DNA of 64,000 bases, taken from positions 62,001 through 126,000 of the forward strand of contig NZ_PVNG01000001.1 in assembly GCF_003001935.1 (NCBI RefSeq). Direction: 5' to 3'. The notes below the pieces were generated by a model, which was given only the letters and a program-made list of their open reading frames with translations, made no database searches and was not told where the DNA came from. Both the position numbers and the translations under genes were made by a program. Of the stretch, positions 31,887 through 40,619 are shown in pieces. Numbering within the stretch: the stretch's first letter is position 1; each line of letters opens with the position of its first letter. Origin of the DNA: Nonomuraea fuscirosea (lineage in GTDB: Bacteria > Actinomycetota > Actinomycetes > Streptosporangiales > Streptosporangiaceae).

Positions 31887-34800
31887 ATGGGAACTCCTTC
31901 GTTGTCCTCTCCGATAGCCGAGCTCCAGTCCCGCCTGCCCGACCTCATGCCCCGCGACCAGCGGCGCCTGCGGCGCAGGCTCGACGGCATGCGCCGGGTC
32001 CGCTCCCGGGACACCCGGGACAAGATCGTCGCGGAGATCCTCGCCGACGTGGAGCGGGCCGAACAGCGGCTGGTACGGCGACGCGCGGCCGTGCCGACCG
32101 TGACCTATCCCGAAAACCTGCCCGTGTCGCAGCGCAAGGACGACATCCTGGCGGCCATCCGCGACCACCAGGTCGTGATCATCGCCGGTGAGACGGGCTC
32201 GGGCAAGACCACCCAGATCCCCAAGATCTGCCTGGAGCTGGGCCGGGGCGTGCGCGGGCTGATCGGCCACACCCAGCCCCGCCGCATCGCCGCCCGCACG
32301 GTCGCCGAGCGCATCGCCGAGGAGCTCGGCACCGGCCTCGGCGAGGTGGTCGGCTACAAGGTCCGCTTCACCGACCAGGCGAGCGAGCGCACCCTGGTCA
32401 AGCTCATGACCGACGGCATCCTGCTGGCCGAGCTGCAGAACGACCGCATGCTCGACCAGTACGACACGCTGATCATCGACGAGGCCCACGAGCGCAGCCT
32501 CAACATCGACTTCATCCTCGGCTACGTCAAGCAGCTGCTGCCCAAGCGCCCCGACCTCAAGGTCATCATCACCAGCGCGACCATCGACCCCGAGCGCTTC
32601 TCCCGCCACTTCGACGACGCGCCGATCATCGAGGTGTCCGGCCGCACCTACCCGGTCGAGGTGCGCTACCGCCCGCTGGCCGACGACGACGACCAGACGC
32701 AGGGCATCGTCGACGCCTGCCGCGAGCTGATCAGCGAGGGCCCCGGCGACATCCTGGTGTTCCTGTCGGGCGAGCGGGAGATCCGCGACGCCGCCGACGC
32801 GCTGGGCAAGGCGCAGCTGCGCAACACCGAGGTGCTGCCGCTCTACGCCCGGCTCAGCGCCGCCGAGCAGCACCGCGTCTTCCAGCGCCATACCGGCCGC
32901 CGCGTCGTGCTGGCCACCAACGTGGCCGAGACCTCGCTCACCGTCCCCGGCATCAAATACGTCGTCGACCCCGGCTTCGCCCGCATCTCCCGCTACAGCC
33001 ACCGCACCAAGGTGCAGCGCCTGCCCATCGAGCCGATCTCGCAGGCCAGCGCCAACCAGCGCAAGGGCCGCTCGGGCCGCACCTCCGACGGCATCTGCGT
33101 CCGGCTCTACGAGGAGGAGGACTTCCTCAACCGGCCGGAGTTCACCGACCCCGAGATCCTGCGCACCAACCTGGCCTCCGTCATCCTGCAGATGACCTCG
33201 ATCGGGCTCGGCGACATCGAGGCGTTCCCGTTCGTCGAGCCGCCGGACCGCCGCCAGGTGAAGGACGGCGTCAACCTGCTGCACGAGCTGGGCGCGTTCG
33301 ACGCCCACGGCAACCTCACCGGCGTCGGCCGCAAGCTGGCCCAGCTCCCGGTGGACCCGCGCCTGGGCCGCATGGTGCTCGAAGCGGAGAAGAACGGCTG
33401 CCTGCGCGAGGTCATGGTGATCGCCGCCGCGCTGTCGATCCAGGATCCGCGCGAGCGGCCCGCCGAGAAGCAGCAGCAGGCCGACGAGAAGCACCGCCGC
33501 TTCGCCGACCCCGAGTCCGACTTCATGGCCTACCTCAACCTGTGGAACTACCTGCGCGACAAGCAGAAGGAGCTGTCGTCCAGCGCGTTCCGGCGGCTGT
33601 GCAAGGCCGAGTTCCTCAACTACCTGCGCGTCCGCGAGTGGCAGGACATCTACAGCCAGGTACGCCAGTCGCTCGGGGCGCAGCCCAACAGCCAGCCCGC
33701 GCAGCCGTACCACGTGCACGTGTCCCTGCTCGTCGGGCTGCTGTCGCACATCGGCGTCAAGGACGTCATCGACAAGCAGCGCGGCCAGGACGGCCGCAGG
33801 CCGATCCAGGAATACCTCGGCGCCCGCAACGCCCGCTTCGCCGTCTTCCCCGGCTCGACGCTGGCCAAGAAACAGCCGCAGTGGCTCATGTCGGCCGAGC
33901 TGGTCGAGACCTCGCGCCTCTGGGCCAGGGTCAACGCCAAGATCGAGCCCGACTGGGTCGAGCCGCTCGCCCAGCACCTGGTCAAACGCACCTACTCCGA
34001 GCCGCACTGGGAGAAGAACCAGGGCGCGGTGATCGCCCTGGAGAAGGTCACCCTCTACGGCGTGCCGCTCGTGGTCGGGCGCAAGGTCAACTACGGCCGG
34101 ATCGACCCCGACCTGTCGCGTGAGCTGTTCATCAGGCACGCGCTGGTCGAAGGCGACTGGGACACCCACCACAGGTTCCTCAAGGACAACCGCCGGCTGC
34201 TCGGCGAGGTCGAGGAGCTGGAGAACCGCGCCCGCCGCCGCGACATCATGGTCGACGACGAGGCGCTCTACGACTTCTACGACCAGCGGGTGCCGGCCGA
34301 CGTGGTCTCCGCCCGCCACTTCGACTCCTGGTGGAAGAAGGCCGGCAAGGAGCAGCCGGACCTGCTCGCGTTCTCGCCCGAGATGCTGGTCAACGAGGGT
34401 GCCGACATCAGCGCCCGCGACTACCCCGACACCTGGAAACAGCTCGGCCAGCGAATGAAGCTGACCTACCAGTTCGAGCCGGGGGCCGACGCCGACGGCG
34501 TCACCGTGCACGTGCCGCTCCAGGTGCTCAACCAGGTCAACGCCGACGGCTTCGACTGGCAGATCCCCGGGTTGCGCGAAGAGCTCATCACCGCGCTCAT
34601 CCGGTCGCTGCCCAAGCACCTGCGCCGCAACTTCGTCCCCGCCCCCAACTACGCCAAGCAGGTGCTCGCCGGGGTCGCGCAGGGCGGTGAGCCGCTGCTG
34701 GCGGCCGTGGAGCGCGAGCTGCTGCGGCTCACCGGCATCCGCGTGCCGCGCGAGGCCTGGCAGCTCGACCAGGTGCCCGATCACCTGCGGATCACGTACC

Positions 34801-35759
34801 GGGTGATCGACGAGCGCAAGCGCACCGTGGCCGAGGACAAGGACCTCGACGCGCTCAAGCGGCGGCTCGCGCCGCGCCTGCGTCAGACGCTCTCCCAGGC
34901 CGGCGACGACCTGGAGCAGACCGGCCTGCACACGTGGAGCTTCGGCACCCTGCCCAAGGTGTTCGAACAGGGCCGGATGAAGGGTTATCCGGCGCTGGTG
35001 GACGCGGGCGACTCGGTCTCCATCAAGATCTTCGAGACGCAGGCCGAGCAGCGCCGCTCCCACTGGCCCGGCGTGCGCCGGCTGCTCATGCTCAACGTCA
35101 CCAACCCGGCCAAGTCCCTGCTCGGCGGCCTGTCCAACCAGGCCAAGCTGGCGCTGTCACGCAGCCCGCACGGCGGCGCGGTGGCGCTGTTCGACGACGT
35201 GGTCGACGCGGCCGTCGACAAGCTGATGCTGGACGTGGGCGGCCCCGCCTGGGACCCGGTCGGTTTCGACCGGCTCTACCAGCACGTACGCGCCCACCTC
35301 TACGACACGGCACGCGACGTGCTGGCCAGGGTGGAGCAGATTCTCAGCGTCTGGCACGAGGCGGGCGCCCGCCTCGACGCGCTGCGGCCGAGCGCGGCCA
35401 CCGACGACGTACGCGACCAGCTCGGCAGGCTGGTGTTCGCCGGTTTCGTCACGGCGACGGGCAGCCGTCGGCTGCCGGACATCCTGCGCTATCTGCGGGC
35501 CGTCGACCGCCGCCTGTCGAAGCTCCCCGAGGAGCCGTGGCGGGACCAGGAGTGGATGGACCGGGTGCACAAGGTCGAGGACGACTATCAGGACGTGCTG
35601 GACAAGCTGCATCCGGCGCGGCGGACGGATCCGGACGTGGTGGAGATCCGGTGGATGATCGAGGAGTTGCGGGTGAGCTTCTTCGCCCAGACGCTCGGCA
35701 CCCCGACCCCCGTGTCGGAGAAGCGGATCGCGAAGGCGATGGAGAAACTCACACCCTGA
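31887..35759 (+). CDS. hrpA: ATP-dependent RNA helicase HrpA (DEAH box)
   Basis: 1290-aa cytoplasmic helicase. Motif I GETGSGKTTQ starts near residue 101, motif II IIDEAHERS near 196, motif III ITSATID, and motif VI QRKGRSGR; together these define the DEAH/RHA class. A ratchet/winged-helix and OB region follow, then the long DUF3418 C-terminal domain found only in bacterial HrpA (about 690-1285). Length and order match full-length HrpA, so it is intact. HrpA acts on stalled ribosomes and structured mRNA in E. coli. ATG at 31887 follows a weak GAAAG site. Its last 11 bp overlap the end of the convergent Uma2 gene. Confidence 0.96.
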   Translation: MGTPSLSSPIAELQSRLPDLMPRDQRRLRRRLDGMRRVRSRDTRDKIVAEILADVERAEQRLVRRRAAVPTVTYPENLPVSQRKDDILAAIRDHQVVIIAGETGSGKTTQIPKICLELGRGVRGLIGHTQPRRIAARTVAERIAEELGTGLGEVVGYKVRFTDQASERTLVKLMTDGILLAELQNDRMLDQYDTLIIDEAHERSLNIDFILGYVKQLLPKRPDLKVIITSATIDPERFSRHFDDAPIIEVSGRTYPVEVRYRPLADDDDQTQGIVDACRELISEGPGDILVFLSGEREIRDAADALGKAQLRNTEVLPLYARLSAAEQHRVFQRHTGRRVVLATNVAETSLTVPGIKYVVDPGFARISRYSHRTKVQRLPIEPISQASANQRKGRSGRTSDGICVRLYEEEDFLNRPEFTDPEILRTNLASVILQMTSIGLGDIEAFPFVEPPDRRQVKDGVNLLHELGAFDAHGNLTGVGRKLAQLPVDPRLGRMVLEAEKNGCLREVMVIAAALSIQDPRERPAEKQQQADEKHRRFADPESDFMAYLNLWNYLRDKQKELSSSAFRRLCKAEFLNYLRVREWQDIYSQVRQSLGAQPNSQPAQPYHVHVSLLVGLLSHIGVKDVIDKQRGQDGRRPIQEYLGARNARFAVFPGSTLAKKQPQWLMSAELVETSRLWARVNAKIEPDWVEPLAQHLVKRTYSEPHWEKNQGAVIALEKVTLYGVPLVVGRKVNYGRIDPDLSRELFIRHALVEGDWDTHHRFLKDNRRLLGEVEELENRARRRDIMVDDEALYDFYDQRVPADVVSARHFDSWWKKAGKEQPDLLAFSPEMLVNEGADISARDYPDTWKQLGQRMKLTYQFEPGADADGVTVHVPLQVLNQVNADGFDWQIPGLREELITALIRSLPKHLRRNFVPAPNYAKQVLAGVAQGGEPLLAAVERELLRLTGIRVPREAWQLDQVPDHLRITYRVIDERKRTVAEDKDLDALKRRLAPRLRQTLSQAGDDLEQTGLHTWSFGTLPKVFEQGRMKGYPALVDAGDSVSIKIFETQAEQRRSHWPGVRRLLMLNVTNPAKSLLGGLSNQAKLALSRSPHGGAVALFDDVVDAAVDKLMLDVGGPAWDPVGFDRLYQHVRAHLYDTARDVLARVEQILSVWHEAGARLDALRPSAATDDVRDQLGRLVFAGFVTATGSRRLPDILRYLRAVDRRLSKLPEEPWRDQEWMDRVHKVEDDYQDVLDKLHPARRTDPDVVEIRWMIEELRVSFFAQTLGTPTPVSEKRIAKAMEKLTP

Positions 35760-36372
35760 TCATGGAGGTGTCGAGTTCGAATCTGATGGGATCGGGCAGC
35801 AGGACCACCTTTCCCATGGATTCGGACAGGGCGTGGCGATATTTCCCGTCGACGATGTCGCAGTAGACGGTGACCGTGGGTGATGGAGCGATGGGGTCGA
35901 TGAGAAGGTAGATCGGAATCTTGCCGAGCGCGTAGAGGCGGGGCTTCTCCTCTCGATCTGCGTAAACGCTGCTTGGTGAAACGATCTCGGCAACCAGGAT
36001 CACTCCTGAAGAGAGCAGCTCATTGCCCCACCGCTCGCATTTCTCGTGTGTTAGCACATAGTCGGGCGAAAGCGCGTCTCGCGGGCCTTGGATACAGATT
36101 CCTGGCCCTTGCGGTGATCCGACCCAGCCGCGTTCCTTGCGGAGTGGATAGAACGCGTCGTGCAGATCTGCGGAGGCCCAGTGGTGCTCCGGGGTGCCGA
36201 GCGGGCTCACGATCAGTTTCCCTTCGATGACCTCGGCCCGGAAACCGGGGAGGGGGGGTAGGGCATCGAACAGCTCTCTTGCGGTTCTTGGCGTGTTTGC
36301 TGAGGGTTGTGGCATGTGCTCGCTGCTCTCCTCGGGCTGGATTGCCGGAGACTCGATCATCATGGCTACCAT
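35749..36372 (-). CDS. Uma2-family (DUF820) restriction-like endonuclease
   Basis: 207-aa protein of the PD-(D/E)xK nuclease fold. The family pattern is clear: FRAEVIEGKLIVSPLGTPEH, an Asp in DALSPDYVL, the VAEIVSPSS catalytic strand, and KPRLYALGKIPIYLLID with the conserved Lys and Asp. Base composition is lower in GC than its neighbours, with more A/T at third positions. Uma2 genes are common and mobile in actinomycetes; their biological role is not known. ATG at 36372 is preferred because AAGGGA lies about seven bases upstream; a start at 36402 adds ten residues. Confidence 0.87.
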   Translation of the reverse strand: MVAMMIESPAIQPEESSEHMPQPSANTPRTARELFDALPPLPGFRAEVIEGKLIVSPLGTPEHHWASADLHDAFYPLRKERGWVGSPQGPGICIQGPRDALSPDYVLTHEKCERWGNELLSSGVILVAEIVSPSSVYADREEKPRLYALGKIPIYLLIDPIAPSPTVTVYCDIVDGKYRHALSESMGKVVLLPDPIRFELDTSMIRV

Positions 36373-36537
36373 CGAACTATCCCTTCGTGTTCGAACGGGC
36401 ACGCTAAGTATTCCACCAAGGGCCGGGTCGTGCGACTCGAACCGGCCTTCGCATCGTGCTCCGGCCGCGTGAAATGATCCTGCTTGGTGGTATTGCCGGA
36501 CTTGTCCGGTGAAGAAAGCAGATGAGCAGGGGGAGCG

Positions 36538-37188
36538 ATGGTCAAGGCAGTGGTGTTTGACGTCGGCGAGACGTTGATCAGTGAGACGCGCATCTGGTCA
36601 CGCTGGGCCGAGCGGCTCGGCGTCAGCCACTTCCTGCTGATGGGCGCGCTCGGCGGCATGGCCGCGCTGGACCGCCCGCACAGCGACGCCTTCCACCTCG
36701 TCTGCCCCGGCGTGGACCTCGTGGCCGAGGAGGCCGCCTGGGAGCGGGACGACCCCGGCGGGCTGCGCAATCACTTCGACGCCGGCGACCTCTATCCCGA
36801 CGTACGCGAGGCGCTGGCCGCCATCCGCGCGGCCGGGTACCAGGTGATCATCGCCGGCAACCAGCCGCGCCGCGCCTATGACGCGCTGGTGGCCATGGAC
36901 CTGCCGGCCGACTCCGTGCACACCTCCGACGGGTGGGGCGTCCAGAAGCCGGATCCCGGCTTCTTCGCCAAGGTGGCGGCGGTGGCGGGGCGCGAACCTG
37001 GGGAGATCCTCTACGTGGGCGACCGGCTCGACAACGACGTGCTCCCGGCCGCCGCGGCGGGCATGCGGACCGCGCTGCTGCGCCGTGGCCCGTGGGGCTA
37101 TCTGCACGCCGAGCGGCCGCGGGCGCAGGCCGCCGACGTGATCGTCGACGACCTGCACGCGATCCTGCCCGCCCTGCGGCTCATGTGA
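36538..37188 (+). CDS. HAD-family hydrolase
   Basis: 216-aa phosphatase-like enzyme. Motif I is VVFDVGETLI, where the second Asp of DxD is replaced by Gly (D-V-G-E-T), as in several HAD branches. Motif II is VIIAGNQPRR with Gly-Asn in place of Thr/Ser-Asn. Motif III is VQKPDPGFF and motif IV is ILYVGDRLDNDVLPA. The missing general-acid Asp raises doubt about normal phosphatase turnover. ATG at 36538 follows GCAGGGGGAGCG. It overlaps the end of the convergent acidic protein by 8 bp. Confidence 0.88.
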   Translation: MVKAVVFDVGETLISETRIWSRWAERLGVSHFLLMGALGGMAALDRPHSDAFHLVCPGVDLVAEEAAWERDDPGGLRNHFDAGDLYPDVREALAAIRAAGYQVIIAGNQPRRAYDALVAMDLPADSVHTSDGWGVQKPDPGFFAKVAAVAGREPGEILYVGDRLDNDVLPAAAAGMRTALLRRGPWGYLHAERPRAQAADVIVDDLHAILPALRLM

Positions 37189-37504
37189 GGGTGTCGTCGG
37201 GGTCGATCCGGACGGCGCGCTCCTCCGCCGACAGGTCGTCGGCGTCGCCGTTCACGTCCTCCCCGATCTCCTCGTCTTCCGTGTCCGGTTCGAGCCCCTC
37301 GTCCGGCTGGGTCAGCCGGTGCTTGGGGCGGGGCCCGTGCAGCCGTTCCGGGGCCTCACGCCGCAGGCGCTCGTCGAGGGTGTCCCGGCGCTGCGGGTCG
37401 TCCTCGACGATCTCGTGGCGCTGGCCGAGATCGTCGGTCCACTCCGAGACCTCGATCTCCTGCTCGTCGCTCATTCCGTACCGGTTCGGAGGTAGTTCGG
37501 TCAT
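37181..37504 (-). CDS. Acidic hypothetical protein, DUF5709-like
   Basis: 107-aa very acidic, probably disordered protein. EVSEWTDDLGQRHEIVEDDP and DTLDERLRREAPERLHGPRP recall the DUF5709 proteins of actinobacteria (D-x-L-D-E-x-x-x-P-P-E-R), though the match is partial. No membrane segment or signal. ATG at 37504. Convergent with the HAD gene and 33 bp upstream of the hemerythrin stop region. Function unknown. Confidence 0.65.
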   Translation of the reverse strand: MTELPPNRYGMSDEQEIEVSEWTDDLGQRHEIVEDDPQRRDTLDERLRREAPERLHGPRPKHRLTQPDEGLEPDTEDEEIGEDVNGDADDLSAEERAVRIDPDDTLT

Positions 37505-37537
37505 ACGTGATCCCTACCCTGGGTACGGTCCGGAATC

Positions 37538-38074
37538 CTAGAACTTGTTCTCTCCCAGTGCCCGGGACAGCTCTTCCTTGTCCATCTGCGACCGGCCGGG
37601 GATGTCGGCCCGCTGCGCCTGCTCGTACAGCTCGGCCTTGGAGGGCTCGGCGGGGGAGCCGAGCGCGGCCAGTTCCTCGGCCCTGCGCTGCTTGAACGCC
37701 GTGCCGAGCCGCTCCAGCTCCTTGGCGTCGGCCGAGCTCTTCAGCGCGGGCAGGAGCTTGGTCTCCTCCTCCTCGACGTGGTGGTTGATGGACTCGATGA
37801 GGTCGTCGAGCGCCTGGTCGAACTCCGCCGTGCCGGGCCGGGCCCGGACGAGGGAGTCGAGCAGGATCTCGGCCTCCTTGTGCTCCTCGACGCTGTGGTG
37901 GGCGTCGATGCCCGGATAGACCCGGTCCTCCTCGGCCCGCGCGTGCGCGATCAGGAGGGCGCGCAGCTCGGCGACCATGGCCTTCTGGTCGCCCTCCTTC
38001 TTCTTGAGCCGCTCGAACAGGCCTTCCACGACCCTGTGGTCCTGCGTGATGAGAGTGATGACGTCCGTAGCCAT
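37538..38074 (-). CDS. Hemerythrin HHE-domain protein
   Basis: 178-aa protein. Residues 1-140 form a four-helix hemerythrin-like bundle with ligand motifs ITQDHRVVEGLFE, LIAHARAEEDRVYP, EEHKEAE and NHHVEEEETKLLP, suited to a non-haem di-iron site that senses or stores oxygen or nitric oxide. The last 35 residues (SKAELYEQAQRADIPGRSQM, DKEELSRAL) match the Rho-N/SAP-like helix pair often attached to small actinobacterial proteins and possibly DNA- or RNA-binding. ATG at 38074 is fixed by the family start MATDVITLITQDH. It follows ggt on the same strand with a 23-bp gap. Confidence 0.9.
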   Translation of the reverse strand: MATDVITLITQDHRVVEGLFERLKKKEGDQKAMVAELRALLIAHARAEEDRVYPGIDAHHSVEEHKEAEILLDSLVRARPGTAEFDQALDDLIESINHHVEEEETKLLPALKSSADAKELERLGTAFKQRRAEELAALGSPAEPSKAELYEQAQRADIPGRSQMDKEELSRALGENKF

Positions 38075-38097
38075 GGTGTCGCCCGCTACCCCGGCGT

Positions 38098-39639
38098 TCA
38101 GCGTCCAATCGCGGAACCGACGAGCGAACGGGGGTCGGCGGCCCCGGCCAGCATGCCGTCGGGGCGCACGTCGATCACGTGGGCGTGGCCGAACGAGCTC
38201 CCGGACGGCAGCGCCGCCACCCGGTGCCCGAGCGCCCCGAGGCCGTCGGCCCAGCTCCCGCCCTCCTCCAGGTCGAGCACGGCGTCGTCGGGCGCCTCCC
38301 AGGTGTCGAACCCGGTGCCGCCGGTGCCGAGCCGCCAGCGCGGTGCGGCCAGCGCCGGGCCCGGCTGCTCGCCGTGCCGCAGCAGGCGGGTGATGACCTG
38401 CAGCAGGATCTGCGGCTGGGCGTCGCCGCCCATCGTGCCGGCGACCGCTCTGAGCGTGCCGTCGCGGCGGGTGATCAGCGCGGGGGTGAGCGTGTGGGGC
38501 GGGCGCCGGCCGGGCCCGTACTCGGCGGGGTGGCCGGGCTTGAGTGAGAAGCCGATGCCGCGGTTGTGGAGATTGATCCCGGTACGGGGTTCGAACACCA
38601 TGCTGCCGAACCCGGACGCGTTCGACTGGATCAGCGACACGCCCATGCCGTCGCCGTCGACCGCGCACAGGTAGGTGGTGTCGCCCTGCTCGGCGGGGGT
38701 ACGCAGGCGCAGCCGGGAACGGGGGTCGATGAGCGCCCGTCGCCGGGCGATCTCGTCCCGGTCGAGCAGGTCCTTGGCGCCCTCGTGCAGCAGGTCGAGC
38801 CGGTCGTGGCCGGCCACCCTGGCGGCCTCGGCGAGCAGGTGCGCCCAGGCGGGGTGGTGCGGCGACGCGGGCAGGTCGAGGCCGTCGGCGATGGCCAGCG
38901 ACATCAGCAGCAGGTAGCCCTGGGAGTTGGGCGGCATCGACCAGACGTCGTGACCGTACGCGCGCGTCTTGAGCGGCTCGACCCAGTCGGCGCCCGGCGT
39001 GGCCAGGTCGGCCTCGGTGTATTCGCCCGCGCCCAGGCCGATCAGGCCCTGTCCGAACTCGCCCAGGTAGAAGCCGTCGCGGCCGCGCTCGGCCACCGCC
39101 CGCAGCGCGCGGGCCACGCCCGGCCTGGTCACCCGGTCGCCCGCGGCGCGTACGCCGGCGAAGTCGGAGCCGCCCGGCCGCCTGGCCGCGTTGAGCGCGC
39201 CCGCCACCATCAGCGGCGAGGCGGGGAAGCCGCCGTCGGCCAGCCGGATCGCCGGGGCGAGCAGGTCGGCCATGGGCAGGCGGCCGTGGCGCTGGTGCAG
39301 CGCGGCCCAGCCGTCCACGCAGCCGGGCACCGGGACCGATCTGACGTCGTGCAGGTGAGGCATGCGCCGGTGGCCCTCGGCGCGCAGCCGGACGGGGTCG
39401 GCCCCCGACCCCGCCCGGCCCGAGGCGTTGAGCGCGCTCACCCCGCCGTCGTGGACGAGGGCGAACAGGTCGCCGCCCAGGCCGCACATGTGGGGGGCGA
39501 CGACGGACAGGACGGCGTTCGCCGCGATGGCCGCGTCCGCGGCCGACCCTCCGCGCTCCAGCATCGACAGCCCGGCCGCAGAGGCCAGGTGATCGACGCT
39601 GCACACCATGCCGGAGGGCGCGTATCTGGTGTTGTGCAC
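38098..39639 (-). CDS. ggt: Gamma-glutamyltransferase-family protein
   Basis: 513-aa Ntn-hydrolase that cleaves or transfers gamma-glutamyl groups. MVCSVDHLASAAGLSMLERG and AAHMCGLGGDLF-like opening (VAPHMCGLGGDLFALV) belong to the large subunit. The self-cleavage Thr is in QGDTTYLCAVDGDGMGVSLI; GTMGGDAQPQILLQVI and the final SSFGHAHVI belong to the small subunit. No signal peptide is visible, unlike secreted Ggt, so it may be a cytoplasmic homologue (YwrD-like). GTG at 39639 is chosen since the family begins HNTRYAPSGMV. Downstream of hspR by 86 bp. Confidence 0.88.
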   Translation of the reverse strand: MHNTRYAPSGMVCSVDHLASAAGLSMLERGGSAADAAIAANAVLSVVAPHMCGLGGDLFALVHDGGVSALNASGRAGSGADPVRLRAEGHRRMPHLHDVRSVPVPGCVDGWAALHQRHGRLPMADLLAPAIRLADGGFPASPLMVAGALNAARRPGGSDFAGVRAAGDRVTRPGVARALRAVAERGRDGFYLGEFGQGLIGLGAGEYTEADLATPGADWVEPLKTRAYGHDVWSMPPNSQGYLLLMSLAIADGLDLPASPHHPAWAHLLAEAARVAGHDRLDLLHEGAKDLLDRDEIARRRALIDPRSRLRLRTPAEQGDTTYLCAVDGDGMGVSLIQSNASGFGSMVFEPRTGINLHNRGIGFSLKPGHPAEYGPGRRPPHTLTPALITRRDGTLRAVAGTMGGDAQPQILLQVITRLLRHGEQPGPALAAPRWRLGTGGTGFDTWEAPDDAVLDLEEGGSWADGLGALGHRVAALPSGSSFGHAHVIDVRPDGMLAGAADPRSLVGSAIGR

Positions 39640-39725
39640 GTTCAAGAGCGTACGCGCCCGCGCGCCCGCCGCCGGACGCCCGCTGGCGGAGCCGCCTGAG
39701 CCCGCGCATCGGCGCGGGTTCAGGA

Positions 39726-40037
39726 TCACCCCTGCTCGCCCAGCCTGGCGCGGGCCTCGTCGAGCTGGCGGCGCAGCGCGGCCACCTCCTGCTCCAGCTC
39801 CAGGATGCGGCGGATGGCGATGAGCGTCATCCCCTCCTCGGCCATCCGGGAGACGTGCCGCACGATGACGATGTCGTGACGCGAGTAACGCCGCTGCCCG
39901 CCGTTGGACCGGCTCGGCCTGATGACGTCGTGCTGGTCGAGCCGCCGCAGGAAGGCGTGCTGGACCTGCAGCATCTCCGCCACCTGCCCGAGGGAGTAGA
40001 GGGGGGCGTGCTCGTTGTCGATGGGCAGGTCGGGCAT
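39726..40037 (-). CDS. hspR: Heat-shock repressor HspR-like, MerR family
   Basis: 103-aa regulator. PLYSLGQVAEMLQVQHAFLR is the MerR helix-turn-helix, RPSRSNGGQRRYSRHDI the wing, and MAEEGMTLIAIRRILELEQE the start of the dimer coiled coil. The N-x-x-x-x-R-R-Y-S pattern and small size match HspR, which represses hsp20/dnaK-type genes. It lies 56 bp downstream of hsp20 and probably shares its promoter, giving feedback control. ATG at 40037 follows GAGGAG. Confidence 0.87.
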   Translation of the reverse strand: MPDLPIDNEHAPLYSLGQVAEMLQVQHAFLRRLDQHDVIRPSRSNGGQRRYSRHDIVIVRHVSRMAEEGMTLIAIRRILELEQEVAALRRQLDEARARLGEQG

Positions 40038-40093
40038 GTCGTGCTCTCCTCATGGCGCGGGGGCGGGCCGTGGCCCGCCCCCTGTGCCGTCGC

Positions 40094-40525
40094 TCAGGCC
40101 TTGATGGCCCTGGTCTCCCCGCGCTGGATCTCGACCTTGCGCGGCTTGGCCCGCTCGAGGACGGGGATGCGGACGGTGAGCACGCCGTTGGCGTAACCCG
40201 CGTCGATCTTGTCGCTGTCGAGGTGCTCGGACAGGTAGACCCGACGGGTGAAGGTGCCCATCGTGCGCTCACGGACGAACAGCCGCTCGTCGTCGGCGAT
40301 CTCCTCCTCGCGGCGGGCGCTGACGCTGAGGACGCCGCGGTCGACGGTGACCTCGATGGAGTCGGGGTCGATGCCGGGGAGGTCGAAGCGCAGCAGCACG
40401 TCGTCCGCGCGCCGGAGCCCGTCCATCGGCATCGCGGCGGAGCCGTTGTCGAAGGCCTGCCGGGTCAGCCGGTCGAACTGCCGCTCGAACTCCTGGAAGA
40501 AGGGGTCGATCGAGGTCAGCAGCAT
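40094..40525 (-). CDS. Hsp20/alpha-crystallin small heat-shock protein
   Basis: 143-aa chaperone that holds unfolding proteins. The alpha-crystallin domain covers about residues 38-130: DVLLRFDLPGIDPDSIEVTV, VLSVSARREEE, GTFTRRVYLSEHLDSDKI and the closing YANGVLTVRIPV, the A-x-x-x-n-G-v-L motif. A short N-terminal helix (FFQEFERQFDRLTRQ) precedes it. ATG at 40525 follows AAGGAGGG. A good -35/-10 pair and palindromic sites lie upstream. Confidence 0.93.
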   Translation of the reverse strand: MLLTSIDPFFQEFERQFDRLTRQAFDNGSAAMPMDGLRRADDVLLRFDLPGIDPDSIEVTVDRGVLSVSARREEEIADDERLFVRERTMGTFTRRVYLSEHLDSDKIDAGYANGVLTVRIPVLERAKPRKVEIQRGETRAIKA

Positions 40526-40552
40526 TTTTCCACCCTCCTTGTCGTCGGCTTC

Positions 40553-40606
40553 GGAGGTAACCTCCAAATTCAGTTACAGGTTAGCTCCATCTCTGAGTGT
40601 GGGCAA
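40553..40606 (-). promoter_or_regulatory. hsp20 promoter with palindromic site
   Basis: On the minus strand TTGCCC (40606-40601) and TAACCT (40583-40578) are 17 bp apart, a good housekeeping promoter. Just downstream GGAGGT-A-ACCTCC (40553-40565) is a perfect palindrome, and related GGTTAGCTCC/GGTAACCTCC half sites repeat. It does not match the classic HAIR box, so repressor identity is open. Confidence 0.6.
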
Positions 40607-40619
40607 GTGGTCCGTGGAG

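Noticed and set aside
31410..35063. Very long open frame (over 1200 codons) on the minus strand across hrpA
   Set aside because: It mirrors a proven helicase gene in a high-GC genome where antisense frames rarely meet stops; the translation is Val/Leu/Gly/Asp-rich and without any domain.
39640..40272. N-terminal extension of the ggt frame through hspR and hsp20
   Set aside because: It overlaps two well-supported genes on the same strand in another frame and has no signal peptide or domain.
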